From Pseudanabaena sp. FACHB-1998 (GTDB lineage Bacteria; Cyanobacteriota; Cyanobacteriia; Pseudanabaenales; Pseudanabaenaceae): a stretch of DNA of 64,000 nucleotides. The notes beneath the pieces are model-generated. The model was not told the DNA's origin and did not search any database. It saw only the letters and a program-made list of their open reading frames with translations. Position numbers and translations under genes: made by a program. How positions within the stretch are numbered: the stretch's first letter is position 1; every line of letters begins with the position of its first letter. The stretch lies in contig NZ_JACJQA010000048.1 in assembly GCF_014696355.1 (NCBI RefSeq), positions 49,187 through 113,186 on the forward strand, written 5' to 3'. This document shows, in pieces, positions 1 to 7,929 of the stretch.

Positions 1-1
1 G

Positions 2-1798
2 CATACGGTAATTTCGCCGACGGTGCAGATCGAGCCGCCCGTTTTAATTGGGAGCAACTGCTCCATTGGCGATCGCACTAAAATTTCGGCAGGTACAATC
101 ATCGGCGATCGCGTCACCATTGGCTCCGATTGTGATCTACAGCGCCCGATCATTGGCAATAGCGCCATGATTAGCGAGGAATGTCACCTATGGGCTTGCA
201 CCATTGCCCGCAATGCGCGGATTAGCCGTCGCGCCCATGTGATGGAAGGATCGGTAGTTGGTTCTAATTCCGTAATTGGCGAAGAAGCAAGGGTATTTCC
301 CAACGTTCGCATTTGGCCGAGTAAGCATGTAGAATCAGGCGCAACTCTCACCACCAACTTAATTTGGGGGGCGATGGCATCGCGAAATTTATTTGGACAG
401 CATAGCGTCTCAGGCTTAGCCAATGTCGATATTACTCCTGAGTTTGCGGTAAAACTAGGCGCAGCTTACGGCGCGACTCTGCGCCCCAATTCCCATGTGA
501 TGGTTTCGCGAGATCAGCGCACAATTTGCCGAATGTTAACGCGATCGCTAATTTCTGGCTTAATGTCCGTAGGCATTAATGTGGAAAACCTTGAAGCCAC
601 AGCAATTCCCATCTCAAGGTTTATTGCGCCTAGTTTAGGCGTTGTCGGCGGCATCCATGTGCGCGTCCATCCCGATCGCAATGATTGCGTAATGATTGAG
701 TTTTTAGACTCCAATGGCATCAATATCAATAAGTCCACCGAAAAGAAAATTGAAGGGACATTTTTTAAAGAGGATTTCCGTCGCGCTCGTATCGAAGAAA
801 TTGGCGAAATTAGCTATCCGACAAGGGTTTTAGATTATTACAATAGCGGCTTTGCCAAAAATATTGATGTAGAGGCGATCCGCTACAGCGATTGCAAAAA
901 AATAGTTATAGACTATGTGTACGCCGTCTCGGGAGCAGTGCTGCCAAGGATTTTAGGAAAATTTAGCACTGATGTGGTTGTTCTCAATGCCAGCCTTAAT
1001 GAAGTCGCGCCTGCGCCTGTCGATCGCGAAAAAATGTTGACGCAGTTAACCGATGTGGTCAAGGCGGTTAGGGCTAATTTCGGAGTACAGGTTTTTGCTA
1101 ATGGCGAGAAATTCATCTTAATTGATGAATTAGGAAAACCAATTCGTGACGAATTGTTAACAGGCTTGATGGTGGAAATGGCGTTAATGTCGAAACCAGG
1201 CTCCACCGTAGTAGTGCCAGTGTCAACTTCGGGGCTGGTCGAACTGATTGCCGAACGCCATGAAGGTAAAGTAATCCGCACAAGGGCAAATCCCACGGCT
1301 TTAATGGCAACCTGTCATAACAATACGGGTGTGGTATTAGGTGGCTCGGCAGACATGGGCTTTATTTTCCCCCAACTCCATCCGGGGTTTGATGCCATGT
1401 TTAGTATTGCCAAAATTATGGAATGGATCACGCTCCAAAAGCGATCGCTCTCTCAAGTCCGCACGCACCTGCCCAAATGCCATTTCCGTAGCCAGACGGT
1501 GCGTTGTCCTTGGAGTGTGAAGGGTACATTGATGCGCCACTTGGTAGAGTCCTATGGGCAGGAAAAAATAGAACTAATTGATGGCGTGAAAATTTTTTAT
1601 AGCGATCGCGATTGGGTGTTAGTCCTTCCTGATGCAGGCGATCCTCTAGTCCATGTGTTTGCTAATGGCTTTGATACGCCCTTGAGCAATGGTCAAGCTT
1701 GGGCGGAGCATCAATTACAGGAAGTATGCAGTCACATAGAGGGTTTTTGTAAGCTACAGGTTGCTTTATCGAAGGATTCTGTACTTTTAGATAGTTGA
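2..1798 (+). CDS. Mannose-1-phosphate guanylyltransferase / phosphomannomutase-like fusion, 5' end outside window
   Basis: The reading frame is open from base 2, so the gene begins outside the window. The visible part starts with left-handed beta-helix hexapeptide repeats (about the first 110 residues, IGSNCSIGDR-like), as found after the nucleotidyltransferase domain of sugar-nucleotide pyrophosphorylases. A phosphoglucomutase/phosphomannomutase-type alpha/beta fold follows (SRDQRT, then about 450 residues). Cyanobacterial homologues are fusions of roughly 840 residues, so about a quarter to a third (the catalytic NTP-transferase domain) is missing at the left. In the mutase part the usual phosphoserine loop (T-x-S-H-N-P) is replaced by GGIHVRVHPDRN, and the metal loop DGDxDR by ANGEKF, so this half is probably not a working mutase. 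The role is likely nucleotide-sugar supply for polysaccharide synthesis. Confidence 0.8.
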   Translation, partial: HTVISPTVQIEPPVLIGSNCSIGDRTKISAGTIIGDRVTIGSDCDLQRPIIGNSAMISEECHLWACTIARNARISRRAHVMEGSVVGSNSVIGEEARVFPNVRIWPSKHVESGATLTTNLIWGAMASRNLFGQHSVSGLANVDITPEFAVKLGAAYGATLRPNSHVMVSRDQRTICRMLTRSLISGLMSVGINVENLEATAIPISRFIAPSLGVVGGIHVRVHPDRNDCVMIEFLDSNGININKSTEKKIEGTFFKEDFRRARIEEIGEISYPTRVLDYYNSGFAKNIDVEAIRYSDCKKIVIDYVYAVSGAVLPRILGKFSTDVVVLNASLNEVAPAPVDREKMLTQLTDVVKAVRANFGVQVFANGEKFILIDELGKPIRDELLTGLMVEMALMSKPGSTVVVPVSTSGLVELIAERHEGKVIRTRANPTALMATCHNNTGVVLGGSADMGFIFPQLHPGFDAMFSIAKIMEWITLQKRSLSQVRTHLPKCHFRSQTVRCPWSVKGTLMRHLVESYGQEKIELIDGVKIFYSDRDWVLVLPDAGDPLVHVFANGFDTPLSNGQAWAEHQLQEVCSHIEGFCKLQVALSKDSVLLDS

Positions 1799-1874
1799 AA
1801 ACCTCCCATACAATAGAGCAAGGCTTTGCGCCGTCCCATTTTATGGGAAGTGCATAAAAAAATTTAAAAATGGG

Positions 1875-1905
1875 TTGACAAAACCCCATATCCCTTTGCT
1901 ATAGT
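1875..1905 (+). promoter_or_regulatory. Probable sigma70-type promoter of tRNA-Gln
   Basis: A perfect TTGACA lies at 1875-1880. A -10-like TATAGT lies at 1900-1905 (spacer 19), or GCTATA at 1898-1903 (spacer 17). The pair sits about 57 bases upstream of the tRNA and no other gene starts here. Confidence 0.55.
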
Positions 1906-1961
1906 AATTACCGCGCAATCAAAGAGATTTGAAAAACGCGTCAACACTAAGAAAGACACAA

Positions 1962-2033
1962 TGGGGTGTCGCCAAGTGGTAAGGCAGCTGGTTTTGGTCC
2001 AGCCATTCCGAGGTTCGAATCCTTGCACCCCAG
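1962..2033 (+). tRNA. tRNA-Gln (anticodon TTG)
   Basis: A 72-nt cloverleaf. The acceptor stem TGGGGTG (1962-1968) pairs with CACCCCA (2026-2032), with discriminator G at 2033 and no encoded CCA. The anticodon stem GCTGG/CCAGC closes the loop TTTTGGT, giving anticodon TTG, which reads Gln codons. The T arm contains the usual GGTTCGAATCC. A promoter lies upstream and an intrinsic terminator downstream, so it is a single-gene transcription unit. Confidence 0.95.
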
Positions 2034-2050
2034 TTAAAAATCAAAATATA

Positions 2051-2079
2051 AAAAAGCTCCTCTTTGAGGAGCTTTTTTA
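2051..2079 (+). terminator. Intrinsic terminator after tRNA-Gln
   Basis: The stem GCTCCTC / GAGGAGC with loop TTT is flanked by an A-run and a T-run, 18 bases after the tRNA. It also lies just before the 3' end of gloB on the other strand, so it can act in both directions. Confidence 0.85.
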
Positions 2080-2085
2080 TTGAGG

Positions 2086-2862
2086 TCAGCCAGCGAAATT
2101 ATCCTTTTGTCCGCGAATTCTGGCAAATACGCGATCGGGAATATCAATCCCTGCCGATCTCTGAATTGCTGGCACATCCCAACGCATAAATGGATTAGTC
2201 CGCTTTTCTAAACCAATCGTTGTGGGAACCGTAGATTCCCCCCTTTGACGCATTGCTGTCGCAGTGACCATCCTTTCTTGTAGATCAGGATTTTCACGAT
2301 CAACGGTGAGGGCAAACTTGAGATTGCCCAAGGTGTACTCATGGGCGCACCACACACGAGTATCGTCAGGCAATTTCCGCAATTGATCGATTGATTCCAG
2401 CATTTGGGCAGGAGTGCCTTCAAACAATCTGCCACAGCCACCCGCAAATAAAGTGTCACCGCAGAATAATTCCCCACCTTGATCACCGACCGCAGGGAAA
2501 TAATAGGCAATATGGGCGTAAGTATGTCCGGGGACAAAAAATACTTCGGCTTCGCGATCGCCAAAGTTCACGCGATCGCCGCCTTTGAGAAATACTTGCT
2601 GATGGGGAATGCGATCGTGATCCTTTTCACCACCATAGACAATTGCATGGGGAAATTTTTTGATCAGGGCGTTATTACCACCCACATGATCGCCATGATG
2701 ATGGGTATTAAAAATGGCTACTAAATTTGCGCCAAGTTCTTCTAATTTAGCTAAAACTGGTTCGGCTACAGCAGGATCTACGACTGCGGCAGTATTACTG
2801 GCAGGATCATGGAGGACAAAAATGTAATTATCACTTAAAACTGGCAGACGATAGATGTGCAT
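2086..2862 (-). CDS. gloB: Hydroxyacylglutathione hydrolase (glyoxalase II)
   Basis: A 258-residue metallo-beta-lactamase-fold protein of normal glyoxalase II length. The signature THHHGDHVGG is at about residues 53-62, with further metal ligands in PGHTYAHI and the bridging Asp in FCGDTLFAGGCGR. The C-terminal part resembles the glutathione-binding HAGH domain. It hydrolyses S-lactoylglutathione to lactate and glutathione, the second step of methylglyoxal detoxification, in the cytoplasm. It starts at ATG (2860-2862) and stands alone between a tRNA unit and the next minus-strand gene. Confidence 0.93.
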   Translation of the reverse strand: MHIYRLPVLSDNYIFVLHDPASNTAAVVDPAVAEPVLAKLEELGANLVAIFNTHHHGDHVGGNNALIKKFPHAIVYGGEKDHDRIPHQQVFLKGGDRVNFGDREAEVFFVPGHTYAHIAYYFPAVGDQGGELFCGDTLFAGGCGRLFEGTPAQMLESIDQLRKLPDDTRVWCAHEYTLGNLKFALTVDRENPDLQERMVTATAMRQRGESTVPTTIGLEKRTNPFMRWDVPAIQRSAGIDIPDRVFARIRGQKDNFAG

Positions 2863-2896
2863 AGGATCGATACTTATCAGTTATTTAATATTCAGT

Positions 2897-2931
2897 GAAC
2901 CAGTAGAGGGGCTAAGCCCTTCTACTGGTTC
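2897..2931. repeat. Palindrome at a gene 3' end
   Basis: Stem of 16 pairs (one G-T) with arms GAACCAGTAGA / TCTACTGGTTC and loop TAA. The right arm ends on the first base of the stop codon (as read on the plus strand) of the 134-aa minus-strand gene. It is a likely terminator for that gene. Confidence 0.85.
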
Positions 2932-3335
2932 TATTTTGCAGCAATCAAAGCGATCGCTGCTTCTAAACGCGAAGGATAGTTCTTGGCAAATCCCTCAAAC
3001 CATAAGCCCTCACCCGATAAAGGATCGAGAATTTTGAGCCATTCGGTAGCTTGTTGAGTGAATTGCTGTTGTTCTTTAACTTTTTGGCGATCGGCTACCT
3101 GTTGTAAGTCATGATTAATTGCCTGATGTCCCACAGGTGGAACTTGCTGTACATCAATTTCAGGTTTTAGAGCCTTAGATTCATTGGATGAGTTATTTCG
3201 TAAATCTGTCAATAAGCGATCTAGCGAACTTGGATTTACCACAGCTTGATTGGGTAGATCTGGACTCGCCTTGCTAGATTCAGGAGCTTGGTATTTAACT
3301 TGTAGATCCGTAAGAATGGATTCAAGAGATTCCAT
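2931..3335 (-). CDS. Conserved hypothetical protein, 134 aa
   Basis: Function not recognised. The first 80 or so residues are polar and probably disordered, with two copies of a short LxxILTDL / LDRLLTDLR-like pattern. The C-terminal 45 residues form a compact, better-ordered segment (ATEWLKILDPLSGEGLWF, then EGFAKNYPSRLEAAI). I believe this C-terminal block recurs in cyanobacterial proteins encoded near vWA genes, but that is from memory. It is followed at the 3' end by a palindrome. It lies 72 bases downstream of the vWA gene in the same direction, so the two are likely co-transcribed. Confidence 0.7.
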   Translation of the reverse strand: MESLESILTDLQVKYQAPESSKASPDLPNQAVVNPSSLDRLLTDLRNNSSNESKALKPEIDVQQVPPVGHQAINHDLQQVADRQKVKEQQQFTQQATEWLKILDPLSGEGLWFEGFAKNYPSRLEAAIALIAAK

Positions 3336-3407
3336 TTGATTTTTGCTATTGGTTTATATCGGTTTTCTAAGGATTGCTATTTAATGATTAGAGGTTACGG
3401 GGAAACT

Positions 3408-4010
3408 CTAATCATTAATAGCACTCATCAATACTTCCGCTAAGGTCATGTCTTCCATATCATTAATAGTGATAGTGTCCACAATATCGAAATTAGCCCC
3501 AATGCTCTGCAATTTATCGTCAAGGGCTTTTAGGAAATCCGTCGCGCTGGCATCGGAACCAACTTGAATAAAGGAAATCGCCAGTTCTGCATCAGAACTC
3601 ATGCGACGAGTCGCTTCAATGATGACTTCAAACACCGAACGGCGATCGTCTGGCTCTCCATCCGTAATTACCAAAATAGTTTCACCAGACTTGACTTGAC
3701 CAGCTTTTTTGCGCTGAAAGAAATTGTTAATCGCATCTTGCAAAACTGCGGTTAAGTTTGTGCCGCCCATCGGATCATTCTCTTGGAAAATTTGCTCAAC
3801 TTTCGCCGCCGAAACATTATCGTATCGCTTAAACTTCCCTGAGAATAGATAAACGGTAATTCCATCTGGATCTAGTTGATCACATTTACGCGCAAGGGCA
3901 AGCGTAGATTCTTTAACCACTTCCCATCGACTTTTGCTGTAACCTCGGTCAGTATTAGACATACTGCCACTTTTATCGATGATCAGAGTATAGTCACGTT
4001 TGTCTAGCAT
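3408..4010 (-). CDS. von Willebrand factor A domain protein (TerY-like)
   Basis: A 200-residue protein that is essentially one vWA domain. The MIDAS motif DKSGSMS is at about residues 12-18, the conserved Thr region in GGTNLTAVL, and the third MIDAS element in VITDGEPDD. There is no signal peptide or membrane segment, so it is expected in the cytoplasm as a metal-dependent protein-binding module. Single-domain vWA proteins of this type occur with tellurium-resistance-like and kinase/phosphatase stress modules. Here the only obvious partner is the 134-aa gene downstream. Substrate unknown. Confidence 0.85.
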   Translation of the reverse strand: MLDKRDYTLIIDKSGSMSNTDRGYSKSRWEVVKESTLALARKCDQLDPDGITVYLFSGKFKRYDNVSAAKVEQIFQENDPMGGTNLTAVLQDAINNFFQRKKAGQVKSGETILVITDGEPDDRRSVFEVIIEATRRMSSDAELAISFIQVGSDASATDFLKALDDKLQSIGANFDIVDTITINDMEDMTLAEVLMSAIND

Positions 4011-4255
4011 ATTAATTTTTCTTAAAATCAGGAACTAGATTTAATTATAGCTGTCGTCAGTTTCGTTAGGGATACACAAATCCAAAGTTAGTTACGGCAA
4101 GAAGAACGGTAACTTAACTTTTGTCTTTTTAGTAGTACTAAATCAGTAAATAGCACTGTCTATCTTTACTTAACCTGCTTTGCCTTCAAACCTAAAAAAA
4201 TAAATTTATTCGTCTCGCAATATATCTTTTCTTTATTTCAATAAATACTCTTAAT

Positions 4256-4885
4256 TTAAAAGAGCTTACGAGGTGATAGTTCAATTTCTGATTGACCAAT
4301 TTTAATATCAAATTTTCCAAAAAAATCATGTCCTAGCAAGCCAATATTAGAGTTTTTAGCAATTACAACAGGCATGACTTGAATTTTGAAAGAACCTAGC
4401 TCGATAGATTTAACTTCCCCCACCCCAAATTTTACATTGCTACCATCAGCAATATTAAAATTTGCATAGTTATAGGCAACAACATTAAGTGCTTGTGCCA
4501 TTTCAGCCGTAATTAAAGTATGACTTGCACCAGTATCAAAAATCATTTCGTAGGTAAGATTGCCATTAAAAACCACATCAATTATAGGTATTTTGTTGGC
4601 AAATCTCTTAATCCGAATTTTAATGGTTCCATTCGGTTCCGCCCTGACATTATCAGACGGGAGGTTTGGTAATGTAGGTGGGAGATTAGAATTAGGTTTA
4701 GAGTAACTACCACTGCATAGTTTACTAAGATTAATTCGCTGCCCTCGCGAGTTAATCATAAAACAATCTGAAGAATCTTGAGCGATCGCGCTGTCACTCT
4801 GGATTACCAAAGGCATGGAATATAGGCTTATATGAAGGAGAATAGCAGTCACCATATTGCTGACAAGTTTGTGGGCTGGTTTCAT
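4256..4885 (-). CDS. Retropepsin-like (clan AA) aspartic protease, exported
   Basis: 209 residues. An N-terminal hydrophobic segment (about residues 10-35, ending near AIAQDS) looks like a signal peptide. A retroviral-type aspartic protease domain occupies about residues 95-205, with catalytic motif FDTGASHTLI, the following hydrophobic strand VGEVKSIELG, and the second conserved block GLLGHDFFGKFD. A single DTGA copy means it should act as a homodimer, as in the TIGR02281-type bacterial family. The start ATG at 4883-4885 leaves the signal peptide intact. Substrate unknown; a role in the periplasm or thylakoid lumen is inferred. Confidence 0.82.
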   Translation of the reverse strand: MKPAHKLVSNMVTAILLHISLYSMPLVIQSDSAIAQDSSDCFMINSRGQRINLSKLCSGSYSKPNSNLPPTLPNLPSDNVRAEPNGTIKIRIKRFANKIPIIDVVFNGNLTYEMIFDTGASHTLITAEMAQALNVVAYNYANFNIADGSNVKFGVGEVKSIELGSFKIQVMPVVIAKNSNIGLLGHDFFGKFDIKIGQSEIELSPRKLF

Positions 4886-5132
4886 ATAAGTTTTCCGCTA
4901 GAAATAAAGTTTAGGCTGGGGTTTTGGGTCAAGATTATTTCATTATAGCGTTAGTCATTATTTATCTCTAATTCTTAAAATATATACAACTTTAAGGTTG
5001 CGACCATATACCAAGGAAAGAGTTTTTATTTGTTCTAAGCAATCATTTCATTGTTAAAGTAAATCTTACGTATAAAGTACGCCATAATTTTTTTGACTCT
5101 TATATTTGATTTTTCTTAGATACTCCCTTCCC

Positions 5133-5183
5133 ACCAAAGAATGATTAGTGCGGCGCGAAGCGCCGCACTAATCATTCTTTGGT
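5133..5183. repeat. GC-core palindrome in a 332-bp gap
   Basis: A 24-bp perfect stem with loop GAA. The apex is GTGCGGCGC-GAA-GCGCCGCAC; the outer arms are ACCAAAGAATGATTA and its complement. It lies 34 bases from the 3' end of the GH94 gene and may terminate it. The rest of 4886-5217 is AT-rich and shows no gene. Confidence 0.93.
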
Positions 5184-5217
5184 TTTAATGTCTGTTTGGA
5201 GACTGGGAAGAAAGTAT

Positions 5218-7620
5218 CTATATATTAATGGCGATCGCAATCTCCTCACCTTCATACTTAGTAGGGTCAATAAACTTCCCTTGTATAACTTGTCCATTGA
5301 CCAGCATCTGTTTAACCCCACTATGATTAGTTACGGTGAGCGAGAGAGTCTTGCCGCGAAACTTGCGTTTTGCCGTAAATCCAGACCATTCACTCGGAAT
5401 TTTGGGATCGATGATCATCCCTGTAAATGTTGGCTGAAATCCTAGGATGTAATCAATGCCGATGCGTAACATCCATACGGCTGTACCTGTGAGCCATGAA
5501 TGGCTTGCCTGACCTTGAGTTTCATGATCAGGACTGGTGACATATTCAGGATAAACATAGGGTTCAGTCTCAAAGCGATCGCATTTTGCATCAGTCGCCT
5601 GTGAGGAATTAATCGGCATCATGCGGCGATAGATTTCCCAAGCAAATTCCGTATCACCATTGAGAATGGAAGCTAGCACAAACCATGAGGAGGCATGGTT
5701 AAACACTGCGCCATTTTCTTTCTTTCCGGGGACGCAACGACTGATTAAGCCAACCGTGTCGTCAATTTCCGTAAAGGAAGGCGCAACGATTTGCATTCCA
5801 AAGGGAGTCGCTAGATATTCACGACTACTTGCCATCGCTTTATCAGCGCGATCGCTGGGTGCGAGTTCAGAAATAACCGCCCATGATTGGGCATTGAGGA
5901 AGATTTTGCCCTGAGTTGCCGCCGATACCCCAATCGGTTCGCCATTGTCACGGAAGGCGCGTAAATACCATTCACCATCCCAACAGATATCACTAGTTAC
6001 TTGACGCAAATGCTCATAAAACTTCTGGAATCGATCAAGAGCTTCGCGATCGCCTTGTTGTTCGCAGACTTGCCATGATTTTTTCAGTACATAGCCCAAA
6101 AAGAACGCACCCCAAGTGGTTTCACCCTTGCCCTGTGAGCCAACATGGTCGAGAGTATCATTCCAATCGCCTGTAAAAATGCGCGGCATTCCGCGTTCGC
6201 CTGTATTAGCGATCGCAAAGTCTAGCGCTCTTACTAAATGCTCATAGACTGTCCCTGAAGTCTCATCGTGGTAAGGAACTACTTCTTCTAAAATCGAAAA
6301 ATCACCAGTCTCTTTGAGATATTCGACAATGCCAAAGGGAATCCAAAGGGGGGTGTCGGAATGATTGGTGCGTTCGCCTGTATTGGTTAACACAAAATAG
6401 TTATGTAGAGTGGAACCGTCCTTAAATTGGAAGTTGAGCGCTTTAATCAACCGTTCCCGCACTCTTGCAGGATCAACCATGACCACACCAAGAATATCTT
6501 GGAAGCGATCGCGCATTCCCGTCCCAAATAGCAAACCGCCGTGATAATAGCCTGAATTTCGTGCCATATCGAAAGTTACAGCCGCCTGATACTGATTCCA
6601 GACATTGAGCATCGCATTAAATGCTTCATCGGGTGTTTGCACCTGCACGCAGGACAAATGGGCATCCCATTTTTGTTTAAGTTGGAGGAATTGGCGATCC
6701 ATCTTGCTCCCCTCTCCTGCGGGAGAGGGGCTGGGGGTGAGGGTGGGACTTTCTCCCTTTGGCGCAATCTCCAAAGTTACCGCAAAATCCACAGAACCAT
6801 TCGCTGCCAAGCTAACCTTTGATTGCAAAGCCACCACAGGATCACCCGCCGTGATTTCCGTATTCTGCATCACCCCCGTTTCTACCGCTACAGGATTTGC
6901 TTCCGATCGCCATCTCCCGATAAAAGTATCGAGACTGCTATCAAAGCCAGCGATCGGCAAACTCTGCGAAAAATAGATCTGATACTTCCAATCAATATTC
7001 GGTTGCTTAACAGAAACCCCTTTATTCAAAACCCAATAGCGGCGCGTAGCGACCAAAGCTTGCAAATCTTGATCAAAATGAATATCCGTGAAATGTTTAT
7101 CATTCGGTTGATTGATTTGATCATTGAGAGCATTCCCCATCAACAATTCCAAAAATGAATAAATCTCTAAATCGCGAGTCTCTCCTGAAAGTTCGGTTAA
7201 TTTCACGCGCCAAACTTCAGCATTGGTATCAGTCGGAACGAAGTAGGTAATTTCACCACGAATTCCATTGATTTCCGTCGTGATTTTTGTATATCCCTGT
7301 CCATGCCGACATTCATAAAAGTCATATTTTAAATCAATTGTCGGAGCCCAACTCAGCGACCAATATTTCCCCGTTGCACCATCTTTGACCATCACATAAC
7401 GACCGGGGCGATCCCAAGGCAGACAGTTATAGCGCATTCGACTGATGCGATTATCCCGTGGCGATTCTAAAAAGCTAAAGCCGCCGCCTGTATGGGAAAT
7501 TAGCCCTGCATACTGGCTATTCCACATATAGTTAAACCAAGGGCGCGGGGTGCGCGGATTTGTAATCACAAATTCCCGATAATCTTCGGTGTAATAGCCG
7601 TACTGGTTTGCGATCGCCAC
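5218..7620 (-). CDS. Glycoside hydrolase family 94 phosphorylase (cellobiose phosphorylase-like)
   Basis: 800 residues, a typical GH94 length. The N-terminal beta-sandwich domain begins with YGYYTEDYREFVITNPRTP and PWFNYMWN; the (alpha/alpha)6 catalytic domain contains TGDWNDTLDHVG near residue 485, whose Asp is the expected general acid. GH94 enzymes phosphorolyse beta-glucosides (cellobiose, chitobiose, laminaribiose, cyclic beta-1,2-glucan) to a sugar 1-phosphate; the exact substrate cannot be read here. There is no signal peptide, so it is cytoplasmic. A palindromic element is inserted in frame near residue 297, adding an LTPSPSPAGEG-type peptide. The gene stands alone, between two palindrome-containing gaps. 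Confidence 0.85.
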   Translation of the reverse strand: MAIANQYGYYTEDYREFVITNPRTPRPWFNYMWNSQYAGLISHTGGGFSFLESPRDNRISRMRYNCLPWDRPGRYVMVKDGATGKYWSLSWAPTIDLKYDFYECRHGQGYTKITTEINGIRGEITYFVPTDTNAEVWRVKLTELSGETRDLEIYSFLELLMGNALNDQINQPNDKHFTDIHFDQDLQALVATRRYWVLNKGVSVKQPNIDWKYQIYFSQSLPIAGFDSSLDTFIGRWRSEANPVAVETGVMQNTEITAGDPVVALQSKVSLAANGSVDFAVTLEIAPKGESPTLTPSPSPAGEGSKMDRQFLQLKQKWDAHLSCVQVQTPDEAFNAMLNVWNQYQAAVTFDMARNSGYYHGGLLFGTGMRDRFQDILGVVMVDPARVRERLIKALNFQFKDGSTLHNYFVLTNTGERTNHSDTPLWIPFGIVEYLKETGDFSILEEVVPYHDETSGTVYEHLVRALDFAIANTGERGMPRIFTGDWNDTLDHVGSQGKGETTWGAFFLGYVLKKSWQVCEQQGDREALDRFQKFYEHLRQVTSDICWDGEWYLRAFRDNGEPIGVSAATQGKIFLNAQSWAVISELAPSDRADKAMASSREYLATPFGMQIVAPSFTEIDDTVGLISRCVPGKKENGAVFNHASSWFVLASILNGDTEFAWEIYRRMMPINSSQATDAKCDRFETEPYVYPEYVTSPDHETQGQASHSWLTGTAVWMLRIGIDYILGFQPTFTGMIIDPKIPSEWSGFTAKRKFRGKTLSLTVTNHSGVKQMLVNGQVIQGKFIDPTKYEGEEIAIAINI
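6707..6746. repeat. In-frame palindromic insert inside the GH94 gene
   Basis: Stem CCCCTCTCC (6709-6717) / GGAGAGGGG (6722-6730) with loop TGCG, followed by CTGGGGGTGAGGG. On the gene strand it encodes LTPSPSPAGEG. The same peptide-coding palindrome is a widely dispersed repeat in many bacteria (general knowledge). It lies in a linker next to the start of the second domain, where an insertion can be tolerated. Confidence 0.8.
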
Positions 7621-7756
7621 AGTTTAAAATTTTCCTTATTTGTATAATGATTAGGATTTTTGCGGTTTTGCCACAAAAATTCTAACTAGAGTGCGACTTA
7701 GATTATCTCAATTTTTTTCGATACTTGTTTAGATTTTTGGCATTGCATATTATTCA

Positions 7757-7869
7757 TATAGCTGCCGTCATTCTTGTAGGGACAAAACCCCAGAAGACGA
7801 GTTGCGGCGCTTCGCGCCGCAACTCGTCTTCTGGGGTTTTATGTCCTAAGCCAAACTTACATTGCTATA
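7757..7869. repeat. Palindromic element with terminal TATAGC/GCTATA repeats (113 bp)
   Basis: The core is a 27-bp perfect stem (7784-7810 / 7814-7840, loop TTC) with apex GCGGCGC-TTC-GCGCCGC. Outside it are GGGAC and GTCCT, and the element is bounded by TATAGC (7757-7762) and GCTATA (7864-7869). A similarly built element lies at 52755-52869. It sits in the 309-bp gap between the GH94 start and the thiO 3' end; nothing else was seen there. Confidence 0.8.
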
Positions 7870-7929
7870 AGGGAAAGATCTTTTGGTTTTTACGCTTGAG
7901 GTAGAAAAGCAATAAATGAACCGAAAGAA

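Noticed and set aside
913..1296. 127-codon minus-strand frame inside the mutase-like gene
   Set aside because: Antisense shadow of a well-supported gene, with no domain pattern.
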